DNA from: Bryopsis sp. KO-2023
Taxonomy: Eukaryota > Chlorophyta > Ulvophyceae > Bryopsidales > Bryopsidaceae
Assembly: GCA_030272585.1 (NCBI GenBank)
Contig: BSYQ01000012.1
Coordinates: 2,914,001-2,978,000 of the forward strand
DNA: 64,000 nucleotides
Reading direction: 5' to 3'
Shown here: positions 10,470 through 24,200 of the stretch, piece by piece
Layout of the letters: every line of letters starts with the position of its first letter
How positions within the stretch are numbered: position 1 is the stretch's first letter
Notes under the pieces: model-generated
The model's database searches: none
What the model was told of the DNA's origin: nothing
Seen by the model: the letters and a program-made list of their open reading frames with translations, nothing else
Translations under genes and position numbers: made by a program

Positions 10470-11630
10470 TTAGTTACAGAAGCATTTCTGGTTGCTTTTG
10501 TTCTCGAAGACTTTCTTGCCGTCCTCTGTCGGTTCCTTCTTCACCCAGGGACCGACGCAGTTTTCGCACCGGCAGAAACTCCTGTTGAAATCGGAAGCGC
10601 AGCACAGGGCTTTGCCAGGTCCTGAGCAAGCGATGAGCTGACTGGCGCCGCCACAGGCGTCCCCGCTTTTGATGACTTTGTCTTTGGTTTCGGAGGTGGC
10701 GTCACCCGTGCACAGACTCTCCGCGACCACGGCGTCCCCCTCTGTTTTGAAGGTTTCAAAAAAGACGTTTCAGTATCTGGAAAACAGTGTGTCGAACAAA
10801 TCAAGTCGCTGAGTTCTTCCAGGGTGGGGACTCACTGTTGCACGCTCTAGCAGATGCCGTTGCGAATGCACTGGCGATGGCTTGGCTGACGGCCTTCACG
10901 TAGGAGCTCTCGAAGTCTTCCTTCGTCCCCGAGTTGTTCACGCACACGTCCGACTGTGCAGACGCCGCCGCCTCGGCAAGCGCAACGGACACGGCGCGGA
11001 CATCGGCGTAGCAGAAGGCACTGGCGGCATCCCCATCCAAAGCTTCGGCCGCGGCCTGAGCGAGTGCTTCGGCGAAACTCAGTGCGAAGGTGTTACCACC
11101 AGAGGCGGACCAGCCGCATGCGAAGCCCCTGCCGTCGCACGAAACCTTGGCGGCGGCGTTCGACCAAACTTCGGCGATCGCGGTTGCGACTGCGGTGGCG
11201 GCTGCCTCGGCCTTTCCACCCTTGCAAGCGGCGTCCTTCCCCTCGCCCCACCACTCGTCGAACGCCTCCTTGAACTTGCTCTGAGAGCTGGACACCGCCT
11301 TTGAGGGAAAAAATTAAGTGAAGTCAATCGCCCACTTAGGATGAACATCGACTAAAGTACATAGCGTCACAAGGAGCATCACCTCGCAATCGGCGCCGGC
11401 TTGGCCATTGCAGTTACCAGCCGTCACGAAAATTTGCAGCGTAGCGAAAGCATTGCAGCTGGGATCGGCGGCACCGGGGCAGTCCACCGCAATCGCGCTT
11501 CCTGCACAAGTTTTGGGGAAGTTGATCATCGCATTCAAACGGCCCAGACCTTCTTACAAAGTTGATCCATCATTGGCTGCGCACCACACAGGAGGGCCAC
11601 CAGAGCGATACAAAGAGCCGATTTCATCAT
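10470..11630 (-). CDS. Predicted secreted Ala-rich, Cys-rich protein of unknown function
   Basis: Four exons on the minus strand: 11630-11585, 11501-11383, 11298-10836, 10741-10470 (stop TAA at 10472-10470), giving 299 residues. It starts with a signal peptide (MMKSALCIALVALLC). The middle exon is strikingly Ala-rich with AxxA-type helical periodicity (AEAAATAVATAIAEVW, FAEALAQAAAEALDG, VALAEAAASAQ) and scattered Cys. The last exon is Cys-rich (ALCCASDFNRSFCRCENC) and ends KCFCN. Phases agree throughout. The first junction is the least certain: the best-looking donor (GTAAGA, about 11561) would create an in-frame TGA, so I used the in-frame GTGCGC donor. I recognise no family. It resembles in style secreted structural or wall-associated helical proteins, but that is only a guess. 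Confidence 0.75.
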
Positions 11631-12356
11631 GGTGTGCGGAAGCTTTCCAAAAACCGATACGAAACTGTAAAAGAAAGAAGCGAGTTGGTTTGGTTCACCA
11701 TTCCTCTCAAGACTTTGCTTCTTATACTGCAAAAAGCTGACGCCTGATGGGAAAGCAGCTGTTACTCACACTAGAAGGTTGTCGACTAATCAATAGACGA
11801 ATCCATGATTAACAATTCAAAGAAAGAAATCAATCACTGATCACACGAAAGGTTCTTATGTAATAGTTGGAGTACACTCCAATTCATCCCAGATCGAGGA
11901 ACAGGCACAGGCAGGCCTGGTCTGAGACTGGGGCGTGTGGTAGGATTGCTACAATGCAATTGAATTGAATTGGTGGGATTGCTGGTGGTCGAAGGATGCA
12001 ACCGAAATCCAGACTCTAGTTTATCGATTAAGCGAAAAAATCGGCACTTGTTAGAAGCAAAAGTTGCCTCCGCCTGACATGTGAACACAAGATATTCCTG
12101 GGGGGGGGGGATTGGGGAGTTTTTCTCCTGAGGAGGGGTAGAAATCAAACAAGAGTGTCAAATGAACATGCCAAGCTCCTGCACAGCTGCCTTGATCATT
12201 CGATCAGAACAGCAGGGGTTGTCTTCCCATACCTCAACCCGCTTACACCACAAAATACATACCATATCCCCCCCCCCCCTCCAAAACCCATTGAAAAAGA
12301 AACACGCACACAACACAGAATCCCTGTCCAAGTCCCATATGTATCTAAGCAGATCA
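11631..12356. other. Gene-free interval between the Ala-rich gene and the proteasome gene
   Basis: AT-rich sequence with G- and C-homopolymer runs near 12103 and 12270. It should hold the promoter of the upstream minus-strand gene and the 3' flank of the proteasome gene. No coding signal was seen. Confidence 0.5.
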
Positions 12357-14915
12357 TCAACCCTCTGCCATTTCTACATCCCCTTGTTCTCCTCCGCCAC
12401 CACCACCACCAGCAGCAGCTTCCCCAGGGGCGTCGGCCTCTTGTCCGCCTGCTTCGACGCCAGCATCTGCATTCTTGAGTAGTTCTATGTGGGGCAGTAG
12501 GTCATCACCCTCGATGACGGTCAAAGGCATGTCTTTTCCGACCACAGCGATCGAGCAATTGTTCGTGTCAAGTTCCCCGTCTTGGATGGAGGATTCCAGC
12601 GACTTCAGGCCGTGTTGAATGAGTTCCTCCACCGACGAACCTTTAAACTCTTCGTATTTCTTTTCAAGGTATGTACGGGAAGCCTGGATGCATGAGTCAG
12701 ACTACTCTCAATGCAACCGTTTATGGAAAAGCCCCCCTTCCCCAAGTAATTTTTCCGTTTTTCTGCTTTTTCTCCTCTCCAAGAAAAAAAAAATAGAGAG
12801 ATGGCCACTGATGTTACTATTTCCAGTGAAATAATATTCTTACTTCTCGTAATTTTATGTCCAAAAAAAAAAGACCAGGCGGCAGATTACGGAAAGGATA
12901 GGAAGTGACCTGGCACATTTTCCCAAACAAAAAGTAAAAGATCGAAAAAACTTCCCACGTCAAAAACGCACATCCACCATATTCTGCTTATTCGGCGGAA
13001 CAGAGGTTTCAAATTCGGATCTCAGACGTTCAAACTTTTTTCTCCACAATTTTTATTATTTTAATTTAAATGCTTAAAAAAAAAAAATCACCTGTGATCT
13101 TAACCCAATGGCGAAAGCTCTATACTCGTAGAAATTTCCTGAAGGGCAGGTGTGGAAAAGATGAGGCCCCGCTTTGTCGAATCCAGCCACCAATAGGCCG
13201 ACCCCATAAGGCCGCTTCCAAGAATACTGGGTGCACTTTTGGGATTTGTCTGCAACTTGCCTCACTAGCCGACCCACCGGCATTGCAGATTCGTAAACAT
13301 ACCTTCACTCCAAAAGAAAAAAAAAATCCATGAAAACAAAGTTTGAAATTTCGAAAAAATTTGAAAAATTACTGGAATGTCATTTTCGAAAAACCCTATT
13401 TTCGATCTCGCTCCTGATGATCCAAATTATTTCAACTGAAAGACAAGGAATTCAGCAATGTAGACTGGAACATCATTTTTCAAATCGATATTTTTCTCAT
13501 TCCACTACAATTAAAGGGGAAAAACACACACACATACCCATGACTAAGGAAAGAAACACAACCCCCCCCCCCAAAAAAAAAACCAAAAAAGTCCCCCGCA
13601 CACACCTGTAGTTTATGCATTCATTTCTCATGTACTTGCACAGAATCCGGCCGTCCGCAGTCAACCCCGAAATCGCAATACCCAAGTGATCATCTATTTT
13701 GAAAACTTTGCGTTGATAGGAAGAGAGCTCAGATTGGGACCTCTTCAAGGTAGCCAACACTACATGATCCTCACTCTGTACATACAAGGTTCCAAGAAAA
13801 AAAAATAAATAATAAATAAAAAACAATAATAAATAGTAAAGCCATTTCTCAAAAATGAATATCTGGAACACTGGCGGCATGTGATACGGCGCACCTGATC
13901 ACAAGAACTTCAGTGTGTTGATTTTTTAAATTATTTTTTTTGCAATGGCCATTAATTTCTACACAGAGGATAAGTTACTAAGGGGCTCCTCAACCTTCAT
14001 GGATCCGAGAAAATCTCGGACCCTGGCATTTCAAACTGATCCAGAAGTTTCGGTTGGGAAAAAAACACTGCCAAGCAAAACTTTCTGACAACATTTTTAC
14101 AAGGTTCCTTTCTGAGGGGGAGAATATCTTGAATATATATCTTGAATTATATATTATTGTTACAAGTTTCACTCACCGTTAACCCGACCGCACAGCTTCC
14201 TTGCTTCACAGCCTCCATAGCATATTCCACTTGATGGATCCGCCCTTGGGGGCTCCACAAAATATCGGTGTCATACTGCAATAAACCCCATCCCACAGCC
14301 AAAACTTATTTTCAACATTTCAATGAACTGAACTGAAGAAACAAAAAAAGAAGACGTATCCTGTTTTTTTGTTTGTTTGTTTTTTTTTTGGGGGGGGGGG
14401 GTGCACCTTCGGTATTTGTCTTTTTAACATGGGCCCCATTTGCACACCCATTTGCACCAAAAAAACAATCTTTGAAAAAATCCATCGGCATTCCACCCAG
14501 ATCTTGAACATTGAGAGGAACATTAAGGGAAAAAAACTATATAATAGTTGTTTTCTTTGAATTTTTCTTATTTATTTATTCCTAACTTTGAGCCAGCTAT
14601 TTTCAAACCACCCTTTCTTTACTTCCCCCCCCCCCTTTCCAAAATTAGTGGCATGTTTACATCAAGTAAAGATTAAGAGGAGCGTCAGGTGAAGCCAAAA
14701 AGGAAAAAAGAGATCCAGTACCCGCGCAGATCAATCCAAAACACCTGCGCGTGACCGAAATTCAACCGATCTTTAACAGTGTCGCAGAAAAAGAAAGGAT
14801 TCCATAGATTCGTGTGCGAAAAATCCTCCCAACGTGCCCTCGCAGGGGACACGGTTCGCTATCGAAGCGTCATTGGGGGTGCAGGATTCCCTGTGCTTAC
14901 CTGATTTCGGAACAT
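12357..14915 (-). CDS. PSMA1: 20S proteasome subunit alpha type-1 (alpha-6)
   Basis: Structural subunit of the 20S core outer ring, which gates protein degradation in cytosol and nucleus. Five minus-strand exons: 14915-14901 (only MFRNQ), 14275-14177, 13775-13606, 13302-13092, 12683-12357, giving 273 residues with consistent phases. Exon 2 has the alpha-subunit signature [26 protein letters not shown]. Exon 3 has [41 protein letters not shown]. Exon 4 has [14 protein letters not shown] and [11 protein letters not shown]. Exon 5 has [12 protein letters not shown], the type-1-specific NxSIxxVGKD segment. The acidic, Gly-rich C-terminal tail ([20 protein letters not shown]) replaces the Pro/Glu tail of animal orthologues. 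Order and length match the family (about 260-280 residues). The 15-nt first coding exon is followed by a 625-bp intron. Confidence 0.96.
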
Positions 14916-16990
14916 CTGGCTGGGTGGTTAGCGGAAAAGATAGATTTCCAACGGGGTGGCGTGAAAGCGTCGATCGGTTTTCGCCTGGGCTCCTTTTTTT
15001 TCTCCGAACGAAAGCTGGTGTGCACGTTTCGTCTCAAGGAACTAAGAAAAGTGGGTGTGGCTGACAAAGAGTTACGACCTCTTTGCACTTGTCGTACGAC
15101 GCCTTCTGCCCCTTGATGCCAGAAATGACGCAATGTTAATGCATTAATTGTTTTGGTTCAGAGCTGCCCCCCAGACTGGAAGACCCTTGATCGGTTTGGG
15201 GACTGTGGCATTTTTTTTCCCCTTTCTCAATCACAATTTCTTTTTGGAGAGGGGGATGACTGACACATTCTTTCAAATCAGGGTATTGGGAGATGCTGAT
15301 TTGGTGGCTCCCTTCTCTAAAGGTCCAAGAGGGGTTGTTTTTTTCTTGATTCTCGTGCTATTAATCAATCTTTTTGCTTAAGTAAACATTTTCAAAAAGA
15401 ATCTTTATTTTAATCGATTAAAAAACATTGCCTATAAAGACAAGGACCCAAAAATATTACTTAAATTATTTGGATCATAATTTTCGTGGGCCATTTTTTT
15501 TTGGTGGTTTCAAAGAGAAGTTCTCTGAAAAACGCACCCCTTCAGCAAACAGAACACCCCGCCAGTTGAATATCTCTCTGGTGTGAAATAGCTTAAGCTT
15601 TGGAAGCTTCCAAAGAAGAAAAAAATTACAATGGGACGAAATTGACACAAATTTGCCCTATTGAAGAGCCCGAATATTCGACGGGGTTTAGGGGTCCAAA
15701 AAGGTACAGCCGTTTCTCGTAGAAGAGAAAAACTAAATGGGTATTGTCTCACGTTTTTTTGATGAAAGGACACTTCTATTATTTCCCCACTGCTTTGCTT
15801 GGGATTCGTCTGGGAGCAGAAAATTCGTTCAGAGAGGGTGGAAAGCATTTTTGTGCCTGTCTTCAAAGCTGGTGTGCTGGGGAAGCTATGCGGCAGCACA
15901 GCAGCTCTCGCCGCTGACTCTCGCAGAAGCTACCAGAGCGGCGGCAGCGAGTCATCATATTAGTACTGCCCTCTTGGCTCCGTGCCGTTTGGGTACCAGC
16001 ATTCGGGAGGACAGACGCTGGCGCTATTTGTCGCTTTGAGTGATGCGTCCACGGATATGTTCTGATGGCCAGTCAGTTCTGTGTGCAATGGCGGCGGGAT
16101 GCATGCTTGCGAGTTCATCTCTTTCGATTTCTTTTTGAAAGGGTTGAACATGCTCATATTTTTTGACAATTAATCGCTAAGGGCTCGTGGAAAAAGCCTC
16201 TGCTGTGGAAAACAACCGTTCCACCGAAGACCTTCAAAATATCATGTTTCAAAGCCCTGGCACCTACAACAGAAAAGAAAAGGTCTATCGTTCACTGGAT
16301 TGACAATCAGAAACATCTCACTCTATGTCTGACAAGGTGGTAGCAACCGTAGCCCCAGGAGTTGCATTTTTATTCTCCAAAAGCAACTGAACCACCCCAG
16401 GCAGGACCTTCCCAGTGAAGTTGCACAAAGACTTCTGTAATCACAATCAATAAAGTCAAGAAAAACCACACCCCATCCACCACCCTCTCCTTCGTGATTG
16501 GCCCAGGCCGATCGCGCAAAAAAACTCAAAATTTATTCACACAAAGGAGCTCATCTCTTGAAACTGACCTGCATAGGACCTGGCCTTCGCAAACAAGAAA
16601 TTAAAAGATTTTTGGATTTCGTGCACTGGGTGTGGGGGACCCTGTGCGCAAGTCAGGGCGGGTTGAGTTACTTTTGCCCGTGTTTCTAGCGATGACTGAG
16701 ATTGCGAGTAATTAATTTGGATGACGAATCCCTCAAGCTTTTTTTTTCGGTTTTTTCGATGGAGAGAAGGCAGGGGCACGCGGGAGTGTGAGAAAACGCG
16801 CACCTTAGCTGAACGCATTATTTTTCGTGCTTTTTCCGTGAAATTCCCTCGCAGATCAAAAGGAGGGCGTTCTCTTCGCTGCGAGGTTTTTGTTTATCCT
16901 TCTTTCCAACCTCCACACGCTACATACCCGGTCCATAATTCCGGCCTGCTCGTGTTCGCTTTCGCGAGTCGGCTGAAGACTCTACCGTTC
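14916..16990. other. Divergent intergenic interval (2.1 kb)
   Basis: Lies between the start codons of the proteasome gene (minus) and the beta-helix gene (plus), so it contains both promoters. Several open frames of 60-150 codons exist on both strands but none shows a known motif or splice continuity. I see no RNA gene or mobile element. Confidence 0.5.
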
Positions 16991-18234
16991 ATGGTCGAGA
17001 TTACAAGTTCGCCTTTCGAGTGGAGCCAGGCCGAGCGGTCGGACGGGGGACGGCGCAGAAGCGGGTACTTGATCGGCAGCGCTCGCGACCAGCGTCGTAT
17101 CTATGTCTGGTGCCTGGTGCTGCTGCTTCTGCGAACAGTAGCCTGTCAAGGTGGGGTTCAATAAATTTACGTGCTTTTGTTCCGTGGAACTGTTTTGCTG
17201 TCGCGACGCGGCTCGCAGAAGGTTTCACACCTTGGTGCCTTTCGGGGGTGGATGGTGGGGGAGGGGGGGACGTATCGATACGTTCGCTGACAGGGGGATA
17301 TCAAACCAGTGAAAGTCGCGATTAGCGGTTGAGAAAGTTGCGGAGTTGCGTGTGAGGATGCTGTTGACTTCTTCGATCCTACCACAGTCATTCATCGCGC
17401 GCCACCGAATCTTTCTGCTGCAGCTTTTAATTTCAAGAAAAAAATGTCAAGATATTCTTGTGAATGATGTCATCTGATGTCAGTTTCTTTTTGTAATTTT
17501 TTCGACAGCACTAAGAAACGATTACAGGGAAATGAACGGATCCATAGTGGCTTCAGAAAAGTCCAATGGAAACCGCCGAGCAACTGACAATATCACTAGC
17601 TCTGCCAAAAAAAAACAACAATACGCTTTTTACATGTGCAAGTTTAGTCCAAGTTAAAACAGCGGAGAAATAAATCGAAGCGCCATCACAAAAAAAAACA
17701 CTTCTGATTTTTTCCTGACAAAACTCTGTTGATTCAATCGTAGATTGCCATGATGACCCTTTTTCAGCTCAATTTCTGATTTAAGAAATTCCGATGGCCA
17801 ATCCTTCGATATTCCACATCGACAGCCGTCATTCAACGAGCAAAAAATTTGAGTCTTTTTCTCACCCTTTTTGTTTGTGTTGATTCAAACAGATGGAGGC
17901 ACCTGTTCCAGTGTTTTGAACACAACATCAGGGGAAGACCTGGCTTCGTTGGTGGCTTGCCAATCGGAGGAGGATGGGGGGCTGACAATTGCTGTTCCAA
18001 AGGTTGTGTTAGAAAGAGGAATAGTAATTTCAGGAAAGAAAAAGGTCAAAATTTCATCCGATTTGGATGAGGCAGCCGAGCTGCAGTGTACAAAAGGGGA
18101 GCGGATCTTGGAAATCAGGTAATGAGCAAAATTTCGAGGCGGGTTGACTGACAGTGGCTGGCTTCAGGAAGGATGTGGGTTTCTTTTCTTGTTTGAAAAG
18201 AAGTATGGATAATAATATGTTAAAACATAATGAA

Positions 18235-18270
<36 letters not shown>

Positions 18271-21200
18271 AAAAGAAATAAATAAAAACTATATATACAT
18301 TTTTAGAAACAGTAAATTGTATCATTTCAAAAAAGAAAAAAAAATAAAACATGGAAAGCAATATACGACACTTGAAACAACTTTGCATTGTTTCCCATCC
18401 AGGTCAGGTGCTGAGGTGACATTGTCAAATTTGAAAATATCTGGATGCGATTTAGCAGACAACAGGGGCCCCATCCATGTTGAGCTGGGCTCCACTTTGA
18501 TTCTGAACGAGGTCCAGTTTGAAGGAAATTCCAACGGCAATGGTCCGGGGGTGCTCTCCGTTTCGGATTCGGACGTTGTTCTTGAAGGTTGCGAGTTTCG
18601 TGGAAATAAGGGTGTTCAGGGGGGAGCTATTGCTGTGAGTGGTAAATCGAAATTGAGCATCAAAAGGTCCAGTTTTCTGGAAAACTCTGCGAAACGGCGG
18701 GGAGGGTCGATCGATGCGGAGGTGAGGGGTCGAAACCGGGAAAGAACAAAACATCGAAAGGGCAGTGTTGAAAAAATATATATTTATATGTGTGTATGAA
18801 TGAATGAATATTTTATTTGATTTACACTAGGCACTGGCCCAACAAAGGTGATTTAGCCAAGCCTAATCAAAAGCTCCAAACCATATCTGATACTGCCTTC
18901 TCGAGAAAAAAAAAACAAAAACACCACTACTGCCAAAATGTACTTTTGATTGAACCAGTTGCCAGTCCCAGGGAGAAATAGGAAAAATCCCCTGATTTAG
19001 ATATCACCGTATCCCTAACTCCAGCCGAAAAAAGTATATATGTATATGTATTTCTAAAAAAGCTGACACCACCCCACCGTGCGTCTCATCCCAATATTTA
19101 CAAAATAACGCTGTGATTTTAAAAAGAGTTGCAACGATTTTCCGGCTGGTATGTCAGATCTTCTTGATTGAAGCATGGAAATGCAAACAGAAAAAAAAAA
19201 GAGTGAGGTAGAGTCCCACCAAAGTGTGACTTCTTTCTTCAATACAGCGATTGATTGACTCTTTTCTAAGGTCACCAAAACCAAACTTCAAGTTTTTATT
19301 TTTTTTTACCCCAGTCATTATTGTTCTGTGCAGTCGGAGTCGGAGACCTTATCAATCACAGTGGAGGATACCCTTTTCCAAGGAAACGTGGCTTTGAAGG
19401 GGGAGGGAGGTGGCATTTGTGCTATCGGGGAGGGGGTTTTGCTGTCGGTGCTGGAAAACACTTTGTTTTTGAGCAACACGGCCACCCTGGAGGGGGGGGG
19501 CATATTCATGAAGGATGCATCCAACACCACAGTGGAGGGGTCGAATTTCATGGCTAATACGGCGGGTGGGGGAGGGGGGGCTTTCTATGCTGAGGTTAGG
19601 CAAAGCCATCACATAAACGATTTGTGATTGTGATTTTTTGAGACGTTTTTTTAGGTTAGGTTTTTTATCGAAGTCTTGAGAGAAATTCTTCGTGCCCCGT
19701 TTCGCTTTAAAAAAAAAAAAAAAGGGGGAGCTACATATCGAATCGCTGATATTCGTCTGGATATTTTCTTCCATTCTTTTCCATTTCTCAAGGAATGTTG
19801 TCCGGATTCTGGCGTTTAAATTCACACTATTTTTTTTTTAAAGGGCATATGTAAATAGGGCCCCTGCAAATAGGCTGCATTTTTTTTGCAATATTTTCTC
19901 GTTATTTCTCCAAAAAATCCTGTTCCATTCCTCCACCAAAAAATAATAATAACAATTTTTTTTTCAAAATGATAACTTTTTTCCAACTTGAAATGCCTTG
20001 CATTTGAAAGGTGAAAGACCCATGTAACCCATCCAATTTTTCTATTTTTAATAATAATTAACAATTTTTTTTTATGAGTCAAAAAATGGACCCGCCTCTC
20101 ATGTAACAATCGTCTGACATCCCATATATATTTTTTCTTCCATTTATCGAATTCTTTTTCTTCTTTTTTTTTTCCAGGCGGGCGATACTTCAGAGTCAAA
20201 AACAGAGAGAGGTTTCGTGACGATCACAATGACTCGCTCCACATTTTTCGGAAACGCATACAAGAGAATCAATAAGAAGTCGTTGGGAGGGGGAGGGGCT
20301 CTACTGTTGCGAGGCTTGGGGCTTGCGTTCCACCTCACGCAATGCAAGTTCAAATCGAATTGGAGCAGATTTGACGGGGGGGCCATTTACGGACTCCGCC
20401 TGGCTACGCTTTCCGTCCAAGGGGTGGAATTTCGAGACAACCAGGCTGGGGAGAATGACTACGATGGGGCAGGTGGAGCCATGTCTCTGGTCAGTTGGGA
20501 TGTTTGGGGGGGGACCTTCGAGAATTTGTTCAGTAATAGGGCACTCCACAGCCCATGATTTTCCGGACACATTTTTGCCACCAAACGAAGAAAATCTGCC
20601 TAACCTGGTTTCAAAACCGACATAAAAAAAACACACACACCTGGTCGAATTTTGAATTTTGAATTCGAGGTGGATCTTCGAATCATCTCGACCGCTCCGG
20701 GAAAAATAGCCCCCAAAAAACCTTGCAATATATAAAAATAAAACACGAATACGACTTTTATGTTGAGAATTTTAATCTGTTTTTTTATGATGCATGCATC
20801 CTTTTCCTTTCAACTTTTTTGTGTGTGTGTGGATGCTTTCGATTGGTCAGTTGAACAGCGACTTCCTGCAAGAGTCGAAAATCACAATCACCGACACCAT
20901 TTTCATAGAAAACACGTCCAATTCGGTTCGGGGGGGAGGGGGGCTGTTCATCGGAGGAATGGGGAACGACGTGAAATTGAAAGAAAACGTCAGATTCGAG
21001 CGAAACCATGCCAGGAACCAGTTTGCAGGAGGAGGGGGGCTTCGACTGAGTGACGGTGTTCGATTGAAAGCATTGGATGGACCTCAATTCATCAAAAATT
21101 CGGCAACCTGTGGTGGGGCGCTGATGGGGCAGGTGAGATAGCAGAAAACAAGGGGGGGTGGGGGACCCTTGCAAAACCCCTCACGAAAAAGCGAAATGAA

Positions 21201-24200
21201 CAAAAATAAATAAATCGAAAAAAAAAATCGATTAAAAACACATGTACTGGACGTCTACGAGCATCAGCATTATATTTTAGTCTTTACTGAGTCACTTCAA
21301 ACACCGTAAAAAAAATGAGAATTAGATTAAGAATTCGATTTTTCCGGAAGAGGGGGGGGGGGGGGGGGTGTCCCCCCCCCCCTCTTCGGCCCCCTCCATT
21401 TTTGTTTCTTTTGAACTTATCGATGTGTTTTTCAGAAAGATATCGTTTACTTCGTCACGGGGGGGATATTCAGAAAGAACAAGGCAATACAAGGAGGGGC
21501 CATCTGCAATCGTGGAAACGTCGATGCTTTTTTAGATGAGCCGATTTTCGAGGAGAATAGGGCTACCGAAGAAGGAGGGGCTTTCTGGATGATGGTGGGG
21601 AAAAAAAAAAGAAGAAGAAAGAAACCCTTGGAAGGAAAATCTATGCATTACTCATTCCAGTTAATTTCCCTGGAAAAATGCAATGACTGTTCCCAATCCC
21701 CCACCCCCCTCCCAATTTTTTTCAAAATCATTCAGATTTGGAACTCTTTTTTTTTTTTTTTCCTTGGAAATTATTTTGGGCATCTTTGTTTCCGCCCACT
21801 GCTTTAATTTTTTTTTTTCAATTTCTATCATTTATTGAAAATTTAATAGGGGTAAAAAGTATTGAATCGAAAAAAAAACAAGAAAAACAAAAAAAAACCA
21901 CCTAGACAGAGGCTGCAAACCTTATGCAGCCCTTCCGCCGTGTTCCCCCCCCCCCCCCCCTTAAAAATAAACAAATAAACTATAATTAGTAAAATGCTAT
22001 AATTTTTGGTTTATTCTTTCTTTCATTCATTTATAATTCATTGTTTATCTTCTTTTCCATTTTTTCTTTTTTTTTTTCTTTCAAGAATCAAAACACTTTT
22101 GGAGGTCAAGACAGCGAAGCCTTCATCAATGACGGCAGTTTTTCGAGAAACTCCGCAGGGTCCATCAAAAAGGGAACAGGGTTGGGAGGAGTTTTTTTCT
22201 TAAGGGGCGCCGGCCTGCTGAACGTGATACTTGAGGGGAACAGCTTCCAAAACAACACCGCCAGTTTCGGTGGGGTCTTCTCGATCAACATCCCCCGAAA
22301 CGTGGATATCAAGCAAAACGGCAAGGAGTAGGTTCATTCTTATCGATATAGTTATGTATTTCGGTAAGAGCGTGTCTTGCATTGTTTCCAACACTCACTC
22401 CTCCCCCCCCCGGAAGAGTGACATTAAACTGGGGGGTGAGGGGTGAGGGGTGGGGACGGTCAAAATTTGGTTTCAATAGCTGGCACTGTTTTTCAGAATT
22501 TTTACCTTTTGCTTTAATCTTGGGGGGGGGAGGGGAGAAGGAGAGAGGCTTGGTGTCCCCGTGTTTTTTTCATTCGTATACCTGTTTCAAGATGATGCAT
22601 GTAGAAAAAGAGTGATGTATGTATGTCTGACTTCTTGGGGGACATTGGTGGAGTTTTGCCACAGCCTACTATTGTTGTTTTCATTCTTCATTTTTTTTTT
22701 TTTTTTGGGGGGGGGGGGGGGGGGGAGGGAGGCGGGGAAGGGGTTTTGCCAGCATCGTTTCAACTTCAATTAGATATGTAGTTGCATTCACACACCCCAC
22801 CCCAGCGTTTTTGTCCATCATGTTGAGTTTTCAGCTGTCCTAACCGACAAAATGTTTGCAGGTTCAGTGGCAACAAAGCTATCCTGGGTGGGGCCATTTA
22901 TGCCGTGCTGGAGCCCAATTTTGGCCTCCTCGATGCCAGCCTTTTCCTGAGAGACGGGGCAATCTCCAACAACGAGGCAAAATTGGGGGGTGCACTGTAC
23001 GCCAAAACCCTCGCACCAGCAGCGGTGGACACCAGACCTCCCCTTTCGAAAATGCCCACCATACGTGCTATATACTTCGGAATGGTCAACAATACGGCGA
23101 TGGAGGAAGGCGGGGCGGTGTATTTGTCCGGTGTGAGGATGTACGTCCAAGGCGTAGGCTTTGTAGGGAACGTCGTCTCCAATGGCCATCCCGCCCTAGG
23201 AAGGTTCGTCACCAATAATTATATATATATATATATATATATATGTGGGGGAATAATGGACAGGGGTAGGGAGGACAATTATTACTAGAGTGGAGGGCCC
23301 ATATCACTCATTTGCATAGTGGACGGGCTACATGGGGCGGGTTAGCCTCGATGTAACAACTTTGGAGATATGGGGGGTTTCTGGTTCCTGTAACACATTT
23401 CCGTGAGCGGGCTGCACTCAAGCTTTTGGCCTTGTGTAAAACAATTTCAATAATGATTACTGTTAATAATTTCAATGGGTGTTCCTGTGGGGGGGGTGGG
23501 GGTGGGCAAGCCTGTCCGGAGTAGGGATGGGTCGATCGGCCTCCCTTGGCAAGCAACCGGAAACGCCATTCATATCATGTTCAGATGCAGGTCCACTTGG
23601 TTTTCAAATCTGGGAGTTGGATGGGGGGGTTAACGATTACTAAGGGGAAGGGAGGAGGGCAAATTTGCGGTCAGCCATATTCACCACCAAAAAATTCAAT
23701 ACTTCTTATACGTTTTTTGGTTGCTTTTCTGTTCTGGTGGACCCAATAGTGACACTTCAGGCGGAGGTGGGATTCTACTGCGTGATGGAGCCAGGCTGGA
23801 CGGCAGGGGTATCGATATCATAAACAACGATGCTAGAAATGGTACTGGTGGAGGGGTCCTGTCGGTGGATTCTGAGATTGACCTGACTGGGGCGAATTTC
23901 GAGGGTTCTTCTGCTGCCAAGGGGGGAGGGTTATATGTCAAGTTCACCAGGAAAGGGTCCAAGACGAATATCACTGGGAATTTCACAAACAATAAGGCAG
24001 ATTTTGGAGGTAAGACTGGAAACCAACAGAAATCGATGGAGAACGATACGGTGCAGTTTTTGTTTTGTGTTTTTTTGAGAAAAGGGAGAAAAAGAGGGAC
24101 TGAAATATCGGAAAATTGATGGACCGCTGGAATGCGTGCGAACGATAGGTGGAATTCATGTCGAAAACAGTCGTGGAATTGAGGTGAAGCGTCCGCCGGA

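Noticed and set aside
11535..11585. Use of the strong GTAAGA donor for the first intron of the Ala-rich gene
   Set aside because: Joining it to the next exon creates TGA in frame; the alternative GTGCGC donor keeps the frame, though this needs cDNA confirmation.
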